64,000 nucleotides of DNA, from assembly GCA_049287025.1 (NCBI GenBank), contig JBAQFA010000022.1, forward strand, positions 1 to 64,000, in the 5' to 3' direction. The stretch's first letter is position 1, and every line of letters starts with the position of its first letter. The stretch is from UBA11710 sp049287025. GTDB lineage: Bacteria; Patescibacteriota; Patescibacteriia; Magasanikbacterales; UBA922. This document shows positions 49,759 to 58,574 of the stretch, piece by piece. The notes beneath the pieces were generated by a model. That model was not told the DNA's origin, searched no databases, and worked only from the letters and a program-made list of their open reading frames with translations. The position numbers and the translations under genes are program-made.

Positions 49759-50352
49759 ATGGTTATTGTTTTTGATCTAAGTGGAGTATTTTTAAATAAA
49801 GGAATGAAAGTGGCGATTAAAAGAATAAGTAATAAATATAATTTAGAACCTGAAAAAATCAGGTTTGTTTTAAATGGTTCTTTTGCTGAGGAATATAGGA
49901 GTGGTTTAATTGACGTAGTTGATTTTTGGGAGAAGGCTAAAAATAAATTAGGTGTAGAAGACATTGCTGGTGTAAAACAAATATTTTTTGATTCATATGA
50001 ACCACAAAAATCCTCAGTTGAATTGATTAAACAGATTAAGAGTAAAGGAATTAGAGTTGGCTATTTATCAAATAGTCCAAAAGACAGAACAGAATATCTA
50101 GACAAAAAATATAATTTCATTTCGTTATTTGATTTTGGACTTTTTTCTTTTGATGCTCATCTGTGTAAACCAGATAAGAAAGTTTATGAGAAATTATTAG
50201 AGGATTTTGATTTGAAAGCCGAAGATGTTATCTATACTGACGATGTCCAAAAAAATCTGGAACCGGCAAAAGAGCTTGGTATAAAGACAGTGTTGTTTAA
50301 TGATGTAGAAAGTTTTAAAAAAGAACTTGAACAGTCGGGCATAATACTCTAA
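49759..50352 (+). CDS. HAD-superfamily hydrolase
   Basis: 197 residues. Motif I FDLSGVFL keeps the nucleophile Asp but has Ser in place of the second Asp, as in several HAD-IA phosphatases (FDLGGV type). Motif II is GYLSNSPKD, motif III region CKPDKKVYEKLL and motif IV YTDDVQKNLEPAK. Alpha-helical cap between motifs I and II. Substrate unknown. Followed by a terminator. Confidence 0.82.
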   Translation: MVIVFDLSGVFLNKGMKVAIKRISNKYNLEPEKIRFVLNGSFAEEYRSGLIDVVDFWEKAKNKLGVEDIAGVKQIFFDSYEPQKSSVELIKQIKSKGIRVGYLSNSPKDRTEYLDKKYNFISLFDFGLFSFDAHLCKPDKKVYEKLLEDFDLKAEDVIYTDDVQKNLEPAKELGIKTVLFNDVESFKKELEQSGIIL

Positions 50353-50438
50353 AAATTATTAGCTGATAAATATCTTGTGTCGCACAATATTTAGGAAGGG
50401 GAGAGAGGATATAGAAAAAGGGGATATAAAAATTAATA

Positions 50439-50469
50439 AAAGACCTCATTAATATGTGAGGTCTTTGTT
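50439..50469 (+). terminator. Terminator after the HAD gene
   Basis: AAAGACCTCA (50439-50448) / TGAGGTCTTT (50457-50466). Confidence 0.85.
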
Positions 50470-50485
50470 TTTAATAAATGTTTTA

Positions 50486-50513
50486 AATTACTAATTACTA
50501 ATTCACCTAATTT
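50486..50513. repeat. Heptamer repeat
   Basis: AATTACT, AATTACT, AATTCAC, CTAATTT in 7-nt register. Confidence 0.6.
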
Positions 50514-50738
50514 CTAATAAAAAAATAAAATAAATTTTAAAATCAATAATATTTTATATAAGTGTGTTGAAGGTATAGTAAATAAGGTAAATGGTATTAG
50601 TTGTGAGTCTTTTTGGCTTAACTTAGTAGTATGTTTATACCTGGGCTCTAGAAACCCCTAGTATATAGTGTCGTATAAGATATATTGTGCGACGCCACTA
50701 CTATCTTAGTCTAAGGAGAAAAACCTATTCTCCCCTGT

Positions 50739-51755
50739 CTATTGCCAATAAATTTTTCCTAAATAACGAAGATCAATATATTGTAAATTATTTCTTTTTA
50801 TTTTATTTTTTAAAGTATATTGCAATTCTTCAAATTGTTTATCAATTTCTTTATTTAGCTTCACTTTTATGTCCCAACCCTCCCTAGTCTTGATTATCCC
50901 ATCTCCCAGGTCGTTTTCTAGCACTACATAGCCAAATGCTATATCAGTCCGCTTGGTTAATAAATTGAACCAGCTTATAATTCCGGCCACATTGTTTTCA
51001 TTCAAAACCTGATCATTCAAATTTGTGTCTCTGTTTCTAATATCATAAACAATGGGATAATCACCCATTTCATTTACAATATTTCTAACTGACGGAATAT
51101 GGGCTAATTTTATCACATCAGTTTTTGTAATAATTTCACCCGTTTCATTGGTTGAAGTGGTTATTTTGGTTTCAGTTTGCCATTCATCATCCCCGACTTT
51201 ACGAAGAATTTCTACAATATGGCCATCAGTCCCAATATAACTATAATTTATTCCATTGTCATAAATCAAAGTAGAAATTTTTTCTTCAACTACGATATTT
51301 AAATTATTCGGAAAAGTCTTGCTAATAATAATTGATTCAATGGGAAATTTTTCTTTTAAAATATCTCTAACCTCGTCTAGGTCAACAATGAAATAGTTTT
51401 GTCCAGGAAAAATAAATAATCGTTTATAATTAATCACCCCCAGTGTAGCTTCTTTTATTTCTGTCTCAGAAATTCTTTGTAAGCCAGCTATGTTTATAGT
51501 TTTGATATAAAAGAAATGACTAAAAACGCTAATAATTATCATTGATAATATAGCTATACCCAAAATGGATAGTTCAATAATTTTTTTCCAATCTCTTTCC
51601 CCTTTTTCTTGCCAAAATGGATTTCTTTTTCTCTTGTGCCAATCAAAGTCGCGCTGGGCAGTATTTTTTGAAGAAGAAAAAATAAAATCAGAAGCGATCT
51701 TGAATCCCCGACCCCACTTGCGTTTGTGTTTGTGAATGTTAAAATTATTGTACAC
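50739..51755 (-). CDS. FtsQ/DivIB-like cell-division protein
   Basis: 338 residues with a basic cytoplasmic N-terminus (about 55 residues), one membrane helix ELSILGIAILSMIIISVFSHFF, then a POTRA-type segment IKTINIAGLQRISETEIKEA and a beta-rich domain with IESIIISKTFPNNLNIVVEEK, the usual FtsQ beta-domain pattern. It sits at the downstream end of a cell-envelope run. Family by architecture; sequence identity in FtsQ is always low. Confidence 0.75.
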   Translation of the reverse strand: MYNNFNIHKHKRKWGRGFKIASDFIFSSSKNTAQRDFDWHKRKRNPFWQEKGERDWKKIIELSILGIAILSMIIISVFSHFFYIKTINIAGLQRISETEIKEATLGVINYKRLFIFPGQNYFIVDLDEVRDILKEKFPIESIIISKTFPNNLNIVVEEKISTLIYDNGINYSYIGTDGHIVEILRKVGDDEWQTETKITTSTNETGEIITKTDVIKLAHIPSVRNIVNEMGDYPIVYDIRNRDTNLNDQVLNENNVAGIISWFNLLTKRTDIAFGYVVLENDLGDGIIKTREGWDIKVKLNKEIDKQFEELQYTLKNKIKRNNLQYIDLRYLGKIYWQ

Positions 51756-51764
51756 AGTAACTTA

Positions 51765-52775
51765 TCAATTTAAACAAAGTTTATTTATTTTTTCCATTAC
51801 AGTTTTATCAACATCCAACCAACCTCTTTTCAAACACTTAGCTTTATTTTTATAAGCTCGTTCTCCAGGTATTAAAATTTCTTTTATAGTGGTTCTTTTT
51901 CTTGATTTTTTAAGTTCCTTTATTAGTTGGGTGTTTTCTTTTTTAAATTTGTTTAGATTAACAAATTTGCTTGGGTCAATGGCTAGATATAGGGCACCAC
52001 GTTGTTTCCATTTTTTATTTAAGAAATTTTTAATACCAAAACCAGAATTAACTAATGAGCCAGTTAATATTTCAAATAATATTCCTAGAATATAACCCTT
52101 ATAATCACCAAAAGGCAGAGCAGAATAAGCTTTATCTGGGTCAGTCGCTATATTTCCCTTTTTATCTAAAAAAGAATTTAGTGGTAAATTTTTGTTTAGA
52201 AGTTTAGAGAATTCTACTTCCCGCCAAGCTTTGACTGAAATTGCCATATCAGCCACGATTGGTTCACAGGTGGTTGGGATGGCAAAGCCAATTGGATCAG
52301 TACTTATCACTGGATCAATTCCTCCAAACGGGGCTACTAGTGGAGCTCCCCCGTTATGAAAAACTATGCCAATTAAATTATGTTTAGCAATTTCTTCAGC
52401 TTGACTACCTGGTCTAAGAATTGCTTGAGTTTTATAAGTACCGACCATAGCAATGCCAAATTGTTTGGCTTTTTTTATTAGAATTTTTTTTGCTAATTGG
52501 GCGACTAATTGACCAGCCTGTTTGCCCCCGTCAATAAGAGCATAAGCTTTTTGATTTTTTTTAATAATAATTTTTTTTGGATCAGAACTATTTTTCAATC
52601 TATTTATATCATAAACTCCACTAACAAAAGCTGCTAAGCCGTGAGTTTTTTTACCCAACAGTTCGCCTTCTAAAAAATCAGCAAAAATAATATTAGCAAT
52701 ATCTTTTTTCATTTTACATTTTGAAACTAAAAAGTTTTCGCAAGTTTTTCTAATTTCATTTATTTTTACTTTCAT
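51765..52775 (-). CDS. Malate/L-lactate dehydrogenase-type (Ldh_2) oxidoreductase
   Basis: About 337 residues; ATG at 52775 (MKVKINEIRKTCENF). Landmarks of the Ldh_2/YbiC family: GELLGKKTHGLAAF with the conserved His, HNGGAPLVAPFGG, STDPIGFAIPT and ALPFGDYKGYILGILFEILTG. NAD(P)-dependent reduction of a 2-keto acid; members act on malate, lactate, ureidoglycolate or in sugar/cofactor pathways. Placement among wall genes is odd, and its product there is unknown. Confidence 0.85.
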   Translation of the reverse strand: MKVKINEIRKTCENFLVSKCKMKKDIANIIFADFLEGELLGKKTHGLAAFVSGVYDINRLKNSSDPKKIIIKKNQKAYALIDGGKQAGQLVAQLAKKILIKKAKQFGIAMVGTYKTQAILRPGSQAEEIAKHNLIGIVFHNGGAPLVAPFGGIDPVISTDPIGFAIPTTCEPIVADMAISVKAWREVEFSKLLNKNLPLNSFLDKKGNIATDPDKAYSALPFGDYKGYILGILFEILTGSLVNSGFGIKNFLNKKWKQRGALYLAIDPSKFVNLNKFKKENTQLIKELKKSRKRTTIKEILIPGERAYKNKAKCLKRGWLDVDKTVMEKINKLCLN

Positions 52776-52787
52776 AAACATTGATTA

Positions 52788-52890
52788 CACTGATTTAATT
52801 TCTGTTTTAATCTGCTTTAATTTGTTCAAATCTGCTGTTTTGTATAATTTAACAGCAGATTAAACGAATTATAACGGATTTGAGCAGATA
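52788..52890. repeat. Repeat-filled gap upstream of the Ldh-type gene
   Basis: CAAATCTGCTGTT and AACAGCAGATT form a hairpin, followed by related words (GGATTTGAGCAGAT). Similar wording to family B. Confidence 0.5.
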
Positions 52891-52924
52891 TATACAACGC
52901 TAATTAATTTTATGTGTTATATTA

Positions 52925-53338
52925 CTAAATGATTTTTTGTAAATCACCATAAATAATGGTTGGCTTTACCGCTTCAATCTCTGATTCACAGTAGGGCATT
53001 TTTGGTATTGGATTGAGTAAAAAAATCTTTTGATTTAGTACATGAGCAAAGCCTATTTCCATTAAGGTATTACCACCAATATAATTTTCAATATTGTTTT
53101 TATCAAAATTTAAAACAAGAATGGCGTCAGCGCCTTGCATCATATTCCAAAATTCACGAATAGCATCATCGTTGTGTTTTTGGTAGAGTTTTATATCCTC
53201 TATCTCTTCAGCTGTCTTGCCAATCATTGTTTTGTGAAGATTTGTTAAAAAAGCTTCATGACCTAATTCAGAAAGTTTGTTGCGGTACTCAACCATTTTG
53301 TCGGTAAATTGCATGGAACCTACAATTCCTATTTTCAT
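52925..53338 (-). CDS. Nucleoside 2-deoxyribosyltransferase-like protein
   Basis: 137 residues with a Rossmann-like pattern: KIGIVGSMQFTDKM at the start, GADAILVLNFDK and GGNTLMEIGFAHVL, where the Glu near residue 95 matches the position of the nucleophile in the nucleoside deoxyribosyltransferase/DUF4406 superfamily. May cleave or modify a nucleotide. First gene of the run after a repeat-filled gap is the FemAB-like gene upstream. Confidence 0.65.
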   Translation of the reverse strand: MKIGIVGSMQFTDKMVEYRNKLSELGHEAFLTNLHKTMIGKTAEEIEDIKLYQKHNDDAIREFWNMMQGADAILVLNFDKNNIENYIGGNTLMEIGFAHVLNQKIFLLNPIPKMPYCESEIEAVKPTIIYGDLQKII

Positions 53339-53351
53339 ATTAAAATTTATA

Positions 53352-54365
53352 TCAAAATCCCCTTTTAATTTTTCTAATTGACTCTACCAACCAATTTAAC
53401 CAATATTTGGATGTAATGGGTAAATCTTGGCAATGTAATAAATCTTTTTGTGAGCCACCAAAACCTTTTTTAAAATGAGTGATACCATGGAAAGGATGAT
53501 TTTTTGGTGAGTTTTCTGGCGCTATTCCCCAAAAATTATAATATTTTATATTTCTTTTTTTTGCTTCTTTTATAGCTTCCCATTGCAGTAAATACGAGGT
53601 TGGTAGGCGTTTATCAAGGCTCAGTGAAGCTCCATGGCGATAAGCAGACATGTTGCCGTAAAACATAACTATAGCAGAAGAATCTAGTCTTCCATCTGGT
53701 AAATAAGCATTAAGAACAAGAGCTTCATTGTGTTGAGAGAAAACAGAAAATTCGTTGGTAATATATTTTTGGGAAAAGCGATGAAAATTGTGGCGTTTGG
53801 CTGTTTCGTCATGGAGTTTATTAAAATTTTCTAGATCAGCTACTTGGTTTTTGATTTCAATTTTTACATTCTCTTTTTCACAACGATGAATTAGGTTGCG
53901 GTGATTTTTATTCATGTCAGTTAGTAGCTGTTCTTCAGTTTTATCTAAGTCTAAAATCCACGTAGTCTCGGCCAAGACATGCATTGGGGCTGGTCTAAAG
54001 CCTAATTTTTTAAACAGATTTTTATTGTCTTCGGTTTCATCTAGAAAAGGACTAATTCTAATAAAATCATATTTATTTTTCTCTGCAAAAGATTTTAGAT
54101 AATTGATAAAAATATCTAAAAATTTATTTACTTCTCCAATTGGACCATAGGGTAAATAGAGAAAGTCCCCTCTTTTGGCATGAGTACTGATAACTAATGA
54201 ACCACCAATTAATTTATAATCCTCATAAACACCAAAGATCCAGGATTGTTCAGACATTGATTCATAAAATTCTCCATAATGAAAAGATTGAACAAAAAGT
54301 GTGTTCATTTGAGATAAGACAAAATTTTCCCAGTCATTTTTATTCTCCACTACTCTTACTTCCAT
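53352..54365 (-). CDS. FemAB-like peptidoglycan bridge or lipid II aminoacyltransferase
   Basis: 337 residues with two GNAT-like halves: LFVQSFHYGEFYESM, LIGGSLVISTHAKRGDFLYLPYGP in the first and MNKNHRNLIHRCEKENV, SAYRHGASLSLDKRLPTSYLLQWEAI and YYNFWGIAP in the second, all typical of FemABX proteins. They add amino acids from aminoacyl-tRNA to the wall peptide. Neighbours DegT-like and MurF-like genes support a wall role. Confidence 0.85.
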   Translation of the reverse strand: MEVRVVENKNDWENFVLSQMNTLFVQSFHYGEFYESMSEQSWIFGVYEDYKLIGGSLVISTHAKRGDFLYLPYGPIGEVNKFLDIFINYLKSFAEKNKYDFIRISPFLDETEDNKNLFKKLGFRPAPMHVLAETTWILDLDKTEEQLLTDMNKNHRNLIHRCEKENVKIEIKNQVADLENFNKLHDETAKRHNFHRFSQKYITNEFSVFSQHNEALVLNAYLPDGRLDSSAIVMFYGNMSAYRHGASLSLDKRLPTSYLLQWEAIKEAKKRNIKYYNFWGIAPENSPKNHPFHGITHFKKGFGGSQKDLLHCQDLPITSKYWLNWLVESIRKIKRGF

Positions 54366-54370
54366 AAAAT

Positions 54371-55609
54371 TTAATATTGGTTTATTAAGTTTATTATTCT
54401 CTCTGCATCCATATTAGTAATGTTTGTGTCAGTGGGTAGATTGATAGACATGGCAGAAAGTTCTTCAGCTTTTGGGCAATCTCCAGTTTTGTATCCAGAT
54501 TTAGTAATATCAATATCAGTCGGAGCTATGGGGCTTCTATACCAATCACCCAAAATAATATTTTGTTTTTTGGCTAACTGTTGTAGTTCAATTGGATTTT
54601 TAACTAAAATATTATAGCGAAGCCAAACTGATTCTTCTGTCCACACGGGCTTAATAATTTTGGAATTATTAATTTTATCATTATAAAGTTTGGCAATGGT
54701 TTGCCTATGATCATTAAATTCAGAAATTTTTTCAGTTTGATTTAATAAAATTTTCGCAAGAGCATTTGGTAGTAGTGATGGGTAAAACAAAACTTGTTTG
54801 CCATTTTTTTCTTGGTTATAAATAATTTTATTTATTAAATTTAGTTTTTTTGCTATCCCTAAGAGCCACTTTCCTATTTTAATTCCATATAGCTTTTTAC
54901 CTATAAAAAATATTGGATAATGACACAAATGTTGTTTAATTTTTAAAAGTCTAGATTGTGGCAATCGTGATTGATAATCTTTAATTTTTTTGGCAATTTC
55001 TTCACTATTAGTAATCAATCCCCCACCTCGGACACAGGAAATAATTTTATCACTCCCAAAACTAAACATCCCAATATCACCAAAAGTACCTAGTAATTTA
55101 TTATTGTATTTAGCCCCTAAGGAATGAGCACAATCTTCAATTACTTTTAAATTATTTTGTTTGGCAATTACTAATAATTTTTCTAAATTAGCTGGCTTGC
55201 CAAAAGTATGCTGAATAATTAAGATTTTTGCTTTAGGAGTAATTTTTTTCTGCAAATCATCTGTACTCATGTTAAAATCACTGTCTATATCAATATATAT
55301 TGGCTTGGCTCCTGTCCAAACGATAGCATTGCTCACTACCATGCATGTATAGGCTTGGACTAACACCTCATCATCCTGTTTTATTTCTAAAGATTTTAAA
55401 ACATAAAATAAAGCGGTGCGACCACTATCAAAAGCAAAACTATGTTTAGCAGAGAAATAATTTTGCAACCAAATTTCTATTTTTCCTGTGTATTCTCCTT
55501 TTTTCCAAGACAAGGGTTTAAATAAAAAAACACCAGCTGTTTTCACATCTTCCGTAGTTAGGTTAGGCGCAAAGCCAGTAAAAATAAATTTTTTAAAAAA
55601 ACTAAACAT
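54371..55609 (-). CDS. DegT/DnrJ/EryC1/StrS-type PLP aminotransferase
   Basis: 412 residues. SFAFDSGRTALFYVLKSL near residue 57, QAYTCMVVSNAIVWTGAKP, EDCAHSLGAKYN and the PLP-lysine segment FSFGSDKIIS near residue 190 are family motifs. Usually aminates a nucleotide-linked keto-sugar for surface glycans. Start and end are within 2-5 bases of its neighbours, so translation is probably coupled. Confidence 0.85.
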   Translation of the reverse strand: MFSFFKKFIFTGFAPNLTTEDVKTAGVFLFKPLSWKKGEYTGKIEIWLQNYFSAKHSFAFDSGRTALFYVLKSLEIKQDDEVLVQAYTCMVVSNAIVWTGAKPIYIDIDSDFNMSTDDLQKKITPKAKILIIQHTFGKPANLEKLLVIAKQNNLKVIEDCAHSLGAKYNNKLLGTFGDIGMFSFGSDKIISCVRGGGLITNSEEIAKKIKDYQSRLPQSRLLKIKQHLCHYPIFFIGKKLYGIKIGKWLLGIAKKLNLINKIIYNQEKNGKQVLFYPSLLPNALAKILLNQTEKISEFNDHRQTIAKLYNDKINNSKIIKPVWTEESVWLRYNILVKNPIELQQLAKKQNIILGDWYRSPIAPTDIDITKSGYKTGDCPKAEELSAMSINLPTDTNITNMDAERIINLINQY

Positions 55610-55611
55610 AA

Positions 55612-57207
55612 CTAAATTTCTTTTTCTGAATTTTGTAGAATTTCATCTAGAACTATTTTTGGTAAACGATTTTCTAAAAGAATAGCTGAGTGAGAATTTT
55701 TTATAGTTTTAACATAATTAAGTAATTCCAGTGGTTCATAAATTGTCTTTAATTCAATATTAAATTTTGGAACCAAACCATTTTTGATTGGTTCAATAAA
55801 ATCAGGCGTGATTAAAACTAGTTCATCGGCTGTATAAGAAATTTCTCCAGCGATTTTTTCATGTTCTCCATTACTCTTTTCTCCCAGTTCTAACATACCG
55901 CGGGTTATTACAATTCTTTTTTGTTCAGTCGGAAATTTTGACAAATAGTCTAGGGCAGATTTAAAACCTTCAGGATTGGAATTGTAACTGTCGTCAATTA
56001 CATTACAATTGCCATATTTATAAAGATTGACTGTCTGTGGCAGTTCTTTAATGGAATTTAAGACATCTTCACGCTGTAAACCAAAAAAATAACTTACTAA
56101 AACACAGGGTACGATATTAAAAACATTATGTACTCCACGTAGGTGGGCTTTGGTTGTCACCGGTTCATTTTTTTCATAAGTCACAGTCGCTTCAACTGTG
56201 TCCAGTGAATCATGTATATTTTGGATTAATAAATTTGGTTTGAATTCTACTTCAGTTCCAAAAGTTTTTATTTGGCACTTAAGTTCAGATAAAAATTCTC
56301 TGCAATATGGATTGTCAGAATTGGTCACAGCCAAACCATCTTGAGGTAGAGATCGAAGTAATTCATACTTAGCTCGTTGCAAATTTTTCATACTACCAAA
56401 TAGAGATAGGTGTTGATTGGCAATGGCAGTGAGAATACCAATGGTAGGTTTTACCATGTCGCAAATAGTTTTTATTTCACCTAGATTATAAGCGCCCATT
56501 TCTACGATAAAAATTTGTTGATCAGAAAAATCTGTATTTAAAATAAATTTGGCAATGCCAATTTCCGTATTAACATGTTTGGGAGTAGATATAACTTTAA
56601 ATTTTTTGGTTAAGAAGTGTTCTAAAAATATTTTTGTAGTAGTCTTACCATAACTGCCAGTAATGCCAATAACTTTTAAATTTTTGTAAGTTGTTATTTT
56701 TCTGGTAGCTCTTTTTATTATTATTTTTTTAATTAAATCAGTTAGAAAATTTACAAAGTAGACTATCAAACCAAGTACAAAAATTCTAGTCATCATTAAT
56801 ATTAGCAAAGCATCCCAATTGTGTGATTTGAACAAAAAGCTTACTTCCAAAAATATAGGAATAAGAATTAAAAATGATGATTTAAAAGTAAATACTGGTC
56901 TAATAAATTTCTTTCTTTTAAATATTTTATAAATGTCATGGATAAAGTTGATAACTAAAATAAATAAAATAACTGCCTTTTGTAGAGGAATACTTAGGGG
57001 TAAAAATAAGGCGATCATTATCAGCAAAGCTCGATGGACAATATTAAATTGAAAAGTAAAATGTTTACCTTGTTCAGTATTTAAAAAATCTCTAAATCTA
57101 TCCCAGCGATATTCTTTCAACTGAGCAAAATAAACAAAATAGCTATAGTCGGAAATAGCAGAAAAAATCCAGAGGATTAGTATAAGTAAATTTAGTGTGG
57201 AAAACAT
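55612..57207 (-). CDS. MurF-like Mur ligase with N-terminal membrane region
   Basis: 531 residues. The first 160 contain about four hydrophobic segments (LNLLILILWIFSAISDYSYF and others), unusual for MurF. The ATP-binding loop GITGSYGKTTTKIFLEHFL near residue 183, followed by EMGAYNLGEIKTICDMVKP, NSDNPYCREFL and the C-terminal DSYNSNPEGFKSAL with TRGMLELGEKS are MurF features. It adds D-Ala-D-Ala or an analogue to the wall precursor. The membrane part may tether it to lipid-linked substrates. Confidence 0.85.
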   Translation of the reverse strand: MFSTLNLLILILWIFSAISDYSYFVYFAQLKEYRWDRFRDFLNTEQGKHFTFQFNIVHRALLIMIALFLPLSIPLQKAVILFILVINFIHDIYKIFKRKKFIRPVFTFKSSFLILIPIFLEVSFLFKSHNWDALLILMMTRIFVLGLIVYFVNFLTDLIKKIIIKRATRKITTYKNLKVIGITGSYGKTTTKIFLEHFLTKKFKVISTPKHVNTEIGIAKFILNTDFSDQQIFIVEMGAYNLGEIKTICDMVKPTIGILTAIANQHLSLFGSMKNLQRAKYELLRSLPQDGLAVTNSDNPYCREFLSELKCQIKTFGTEVEFKPNLLIQNIHDSLDTVEATVTYEKNEPVTTKAHLRGVHNVFNIVPCVLVSYFFGLQREDVLNSIKELPQTVNLYKYGNCNVIDDSYNSNPEGFKSALDYLSKFPTEQKRIVITRGMLELGEKSNGEHEKIAGEISYTADELVLITPDFIEPIKNGLVPKFNIELKTIYEPLELLNYVKTIKNSHSAILLENRLPKIVLDEILQNSEKEI

Positions 57208-57211
57208 ATTA

Positions 57212-58000
57212 TTAGTTAATAAAGTTTTTAATTATTTCTAATAATTTTTCTTTTGTCTGTAAGTGTAGACCGTGTCTGGCATTTTTAATTATTTCTAATT
57301 TTGAATTTTTGATTAGTCCATTCAATTTGTAAGCATCAGACACTGGTAAATAACCATCCATAGTGCCCCAGACAATTAGAGTTGGTACAGTGATTTTACT
57401 GGCTTCCTCTCCCCTATCTTGGCGAATAATATTTTTAAAAATTTCCCGTTTTATGCCTGAAGTGTCATGGTAATCTTTAGCGCCAATGGCTTTGTGGAAA
57501 ACATCCTCAGCCCAGAGCGAACCTTTTTCTATCCACGGAATTTTGAAAATTAGTTTGCCAAATTTTGCAGCAAAATTAAAAATTACTCGTCTAAAAGTTT
57601 TTTTTGGTCTAAATACTGCTGGAGCTACTAAAATTAACTTATCAATCATGTCTGGATATTTACTTGTAAATACAGTGGCGACTTGACCGCCGAAAGAGTG
57701 GCCTAACATCACTAATCCTGAGGAGTCCGCAGACGACGAAGGATCCTGTTGTATTTTCAATTCAATGTTGGATTCATTATCATCGAGATCTTTCGACTTC
57801 GTCTCAAGATTGTGTTTTACAAATTCAACATAATCTTCTACTCCCCAAACAGTGTCAGGACATGGTTCATTACCAAAACAAGGTAATTCAATAATCTGAA
57901 TATCAAAATCATTACTGGCTAATTCAGCAAATTCTTTCCACGTGGCTTTGTTTCCTCCCCAACCTGGCAAAATTATGAGTTGTTGTCTTGAATTATTCAT
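57212..58000 (-). CDS. Alpha/beta hydrolase with a repeat-derived insertion
   Basis: 262 residues. ILPGWGGNKATWKEF at the start forms the oxyanion region, nucleophile elbow LGHSFGGQ (Ser102), LIVWGTMDGYLPV with the acid and NARHGLHLQ with the His. Residues 67-95 (KSKDLDDNESNIEL to SSADSSG) are polar, fit no fold element and are encoded by a family A repeat pair (57714-57810) inserted in frame just before the elbow. BioH/MenH-like size; substrate unknown. Four bases from the MurF-like gene. Confidence 0.8.
   Translation of the reverse strand: MNNSRQQLIILPGWGGNKATWKEFAELASNDFDIQIIELPCFGNEPCPDTVWGVEDYVEFVKHNLETKSKDLDDNESNIELKIQQDPSSSADSSGLVMLGHSFGGQVATVFTSKYPDMIDKLILVAPAVFRPKKTFRRVIFNFAAKFGKLIFKIPWIEKGSLWAEDVFHKAIGAKDYHDTSGIKREIFKNIIRQDRGEEASKITVPTLIVWGTMDGYLPVSDAYKLNGLIKNSKLEIIKNARHGLHLQTKEKLLEIIKNFIN
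57714..57810. repeat. Family A repeat pair inside a coding region
   Basis: AATCCTGAGGAGTCCGCAG with GACGAAGGATCC on the left and GAGATCTTTCGACTTCG with TCTCAAGAT on the right, the same arms as the intergenic elements. Confidence 0.75.
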
Positions 58001-58050
58001 TTCATTTCTATCTGATTTTTTAACAAAGATTAATAATATTTATATGATTT

Positions 58051-58569
58051 TTATTTTGTGTATATAGAACCAAACCTTCCCTCTGATAAAATTTTTACAA
58101 TTTCCCCTGGTTCAAATATTCTACCATTCATACAAACATATATACCAGGTTCTAATTCTTGTGATTTTGCTACAGCATAACCAAGATTAAAACCTGCATC
58201 AGTTGGACTGAATCCCATTAGCGGAATCATAGAACAAACGAATATAATTGTTTTATTATTATTTTTTAATTGTGCTTTTATATAACGGGCAGTATCTGGC
58301 AAAGTATAAGTTCCATGTGTGATGATGATTCTATCAGATTTACTATTTTTAATTTCTTTTAAAATATTTTTTCTGTCCGTTCTAGTTAGTTGTCTACTAT
58401 CTTTCATGCAAACTTCAGTGAAATCAGTTTTTTCATAGAGTTTTAAAGATTTAATGAATTTAGGAACAGCAGATTGTTCATTAGGGATAGCAGTATCTTT
58501 GGTCCCGTCATAATATGAATCAATTGTGCCTCCAGTTATAATGAAATGGATTGTATTTTTTTTAGACAT
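58051..58569 (-). CDS. Single-domain asparaginase-like protein with altered motif
   Basis: 172 residues, N-terminal asparaginase domain only: FIITGGTIDSYYDG near residue 10, CMKDSRQLTRTDR and MGFSPTDAGFNLGYA. The usual HGTDT is HGTYT, so the catalytic-site Asp is replaced by Tyr; the Thr remains. Paralogue of 8177-8665 (HGTDT intact). It follows serS by six bases. It may have lost amidase activity or pair with another subunit. Confidence 0.7.
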   Translation of the reverse strand: MSKKNTIHFIITGGTIDSYYDGTKDTAIPNEQSAVPKFIKSLKLYEKTDFTEVCMKDSRQLTRTDRKNILKEIKNSKSDRIIITHGTYTLPDTARYIKAQLKNNNKTIIFVCSMIPLMGFSPTDAGFNLGYAVAKSQELEPGIYVCMNGRIFEPGEIVKILSEGRFGSIYTK

Positions 58570-58574
58570 AATTT

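Larger units (their letters stand above)
50353..50738. other. Intergenic region with terminator, heptamers and a distant inverted repeat
   Basis: After the terminator (50439-50469) and heptamers (50486-50513), no coding frame is convincing. GTCGCACAATAT near 50377 is the exact inverse of ATATTGTGCGAC near 50683, about 300 bases apart. GGAGAA/TTCTCC near 50717-50735 may end the FtsQ-like gene on the minus strand. Confidence 0.4.
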
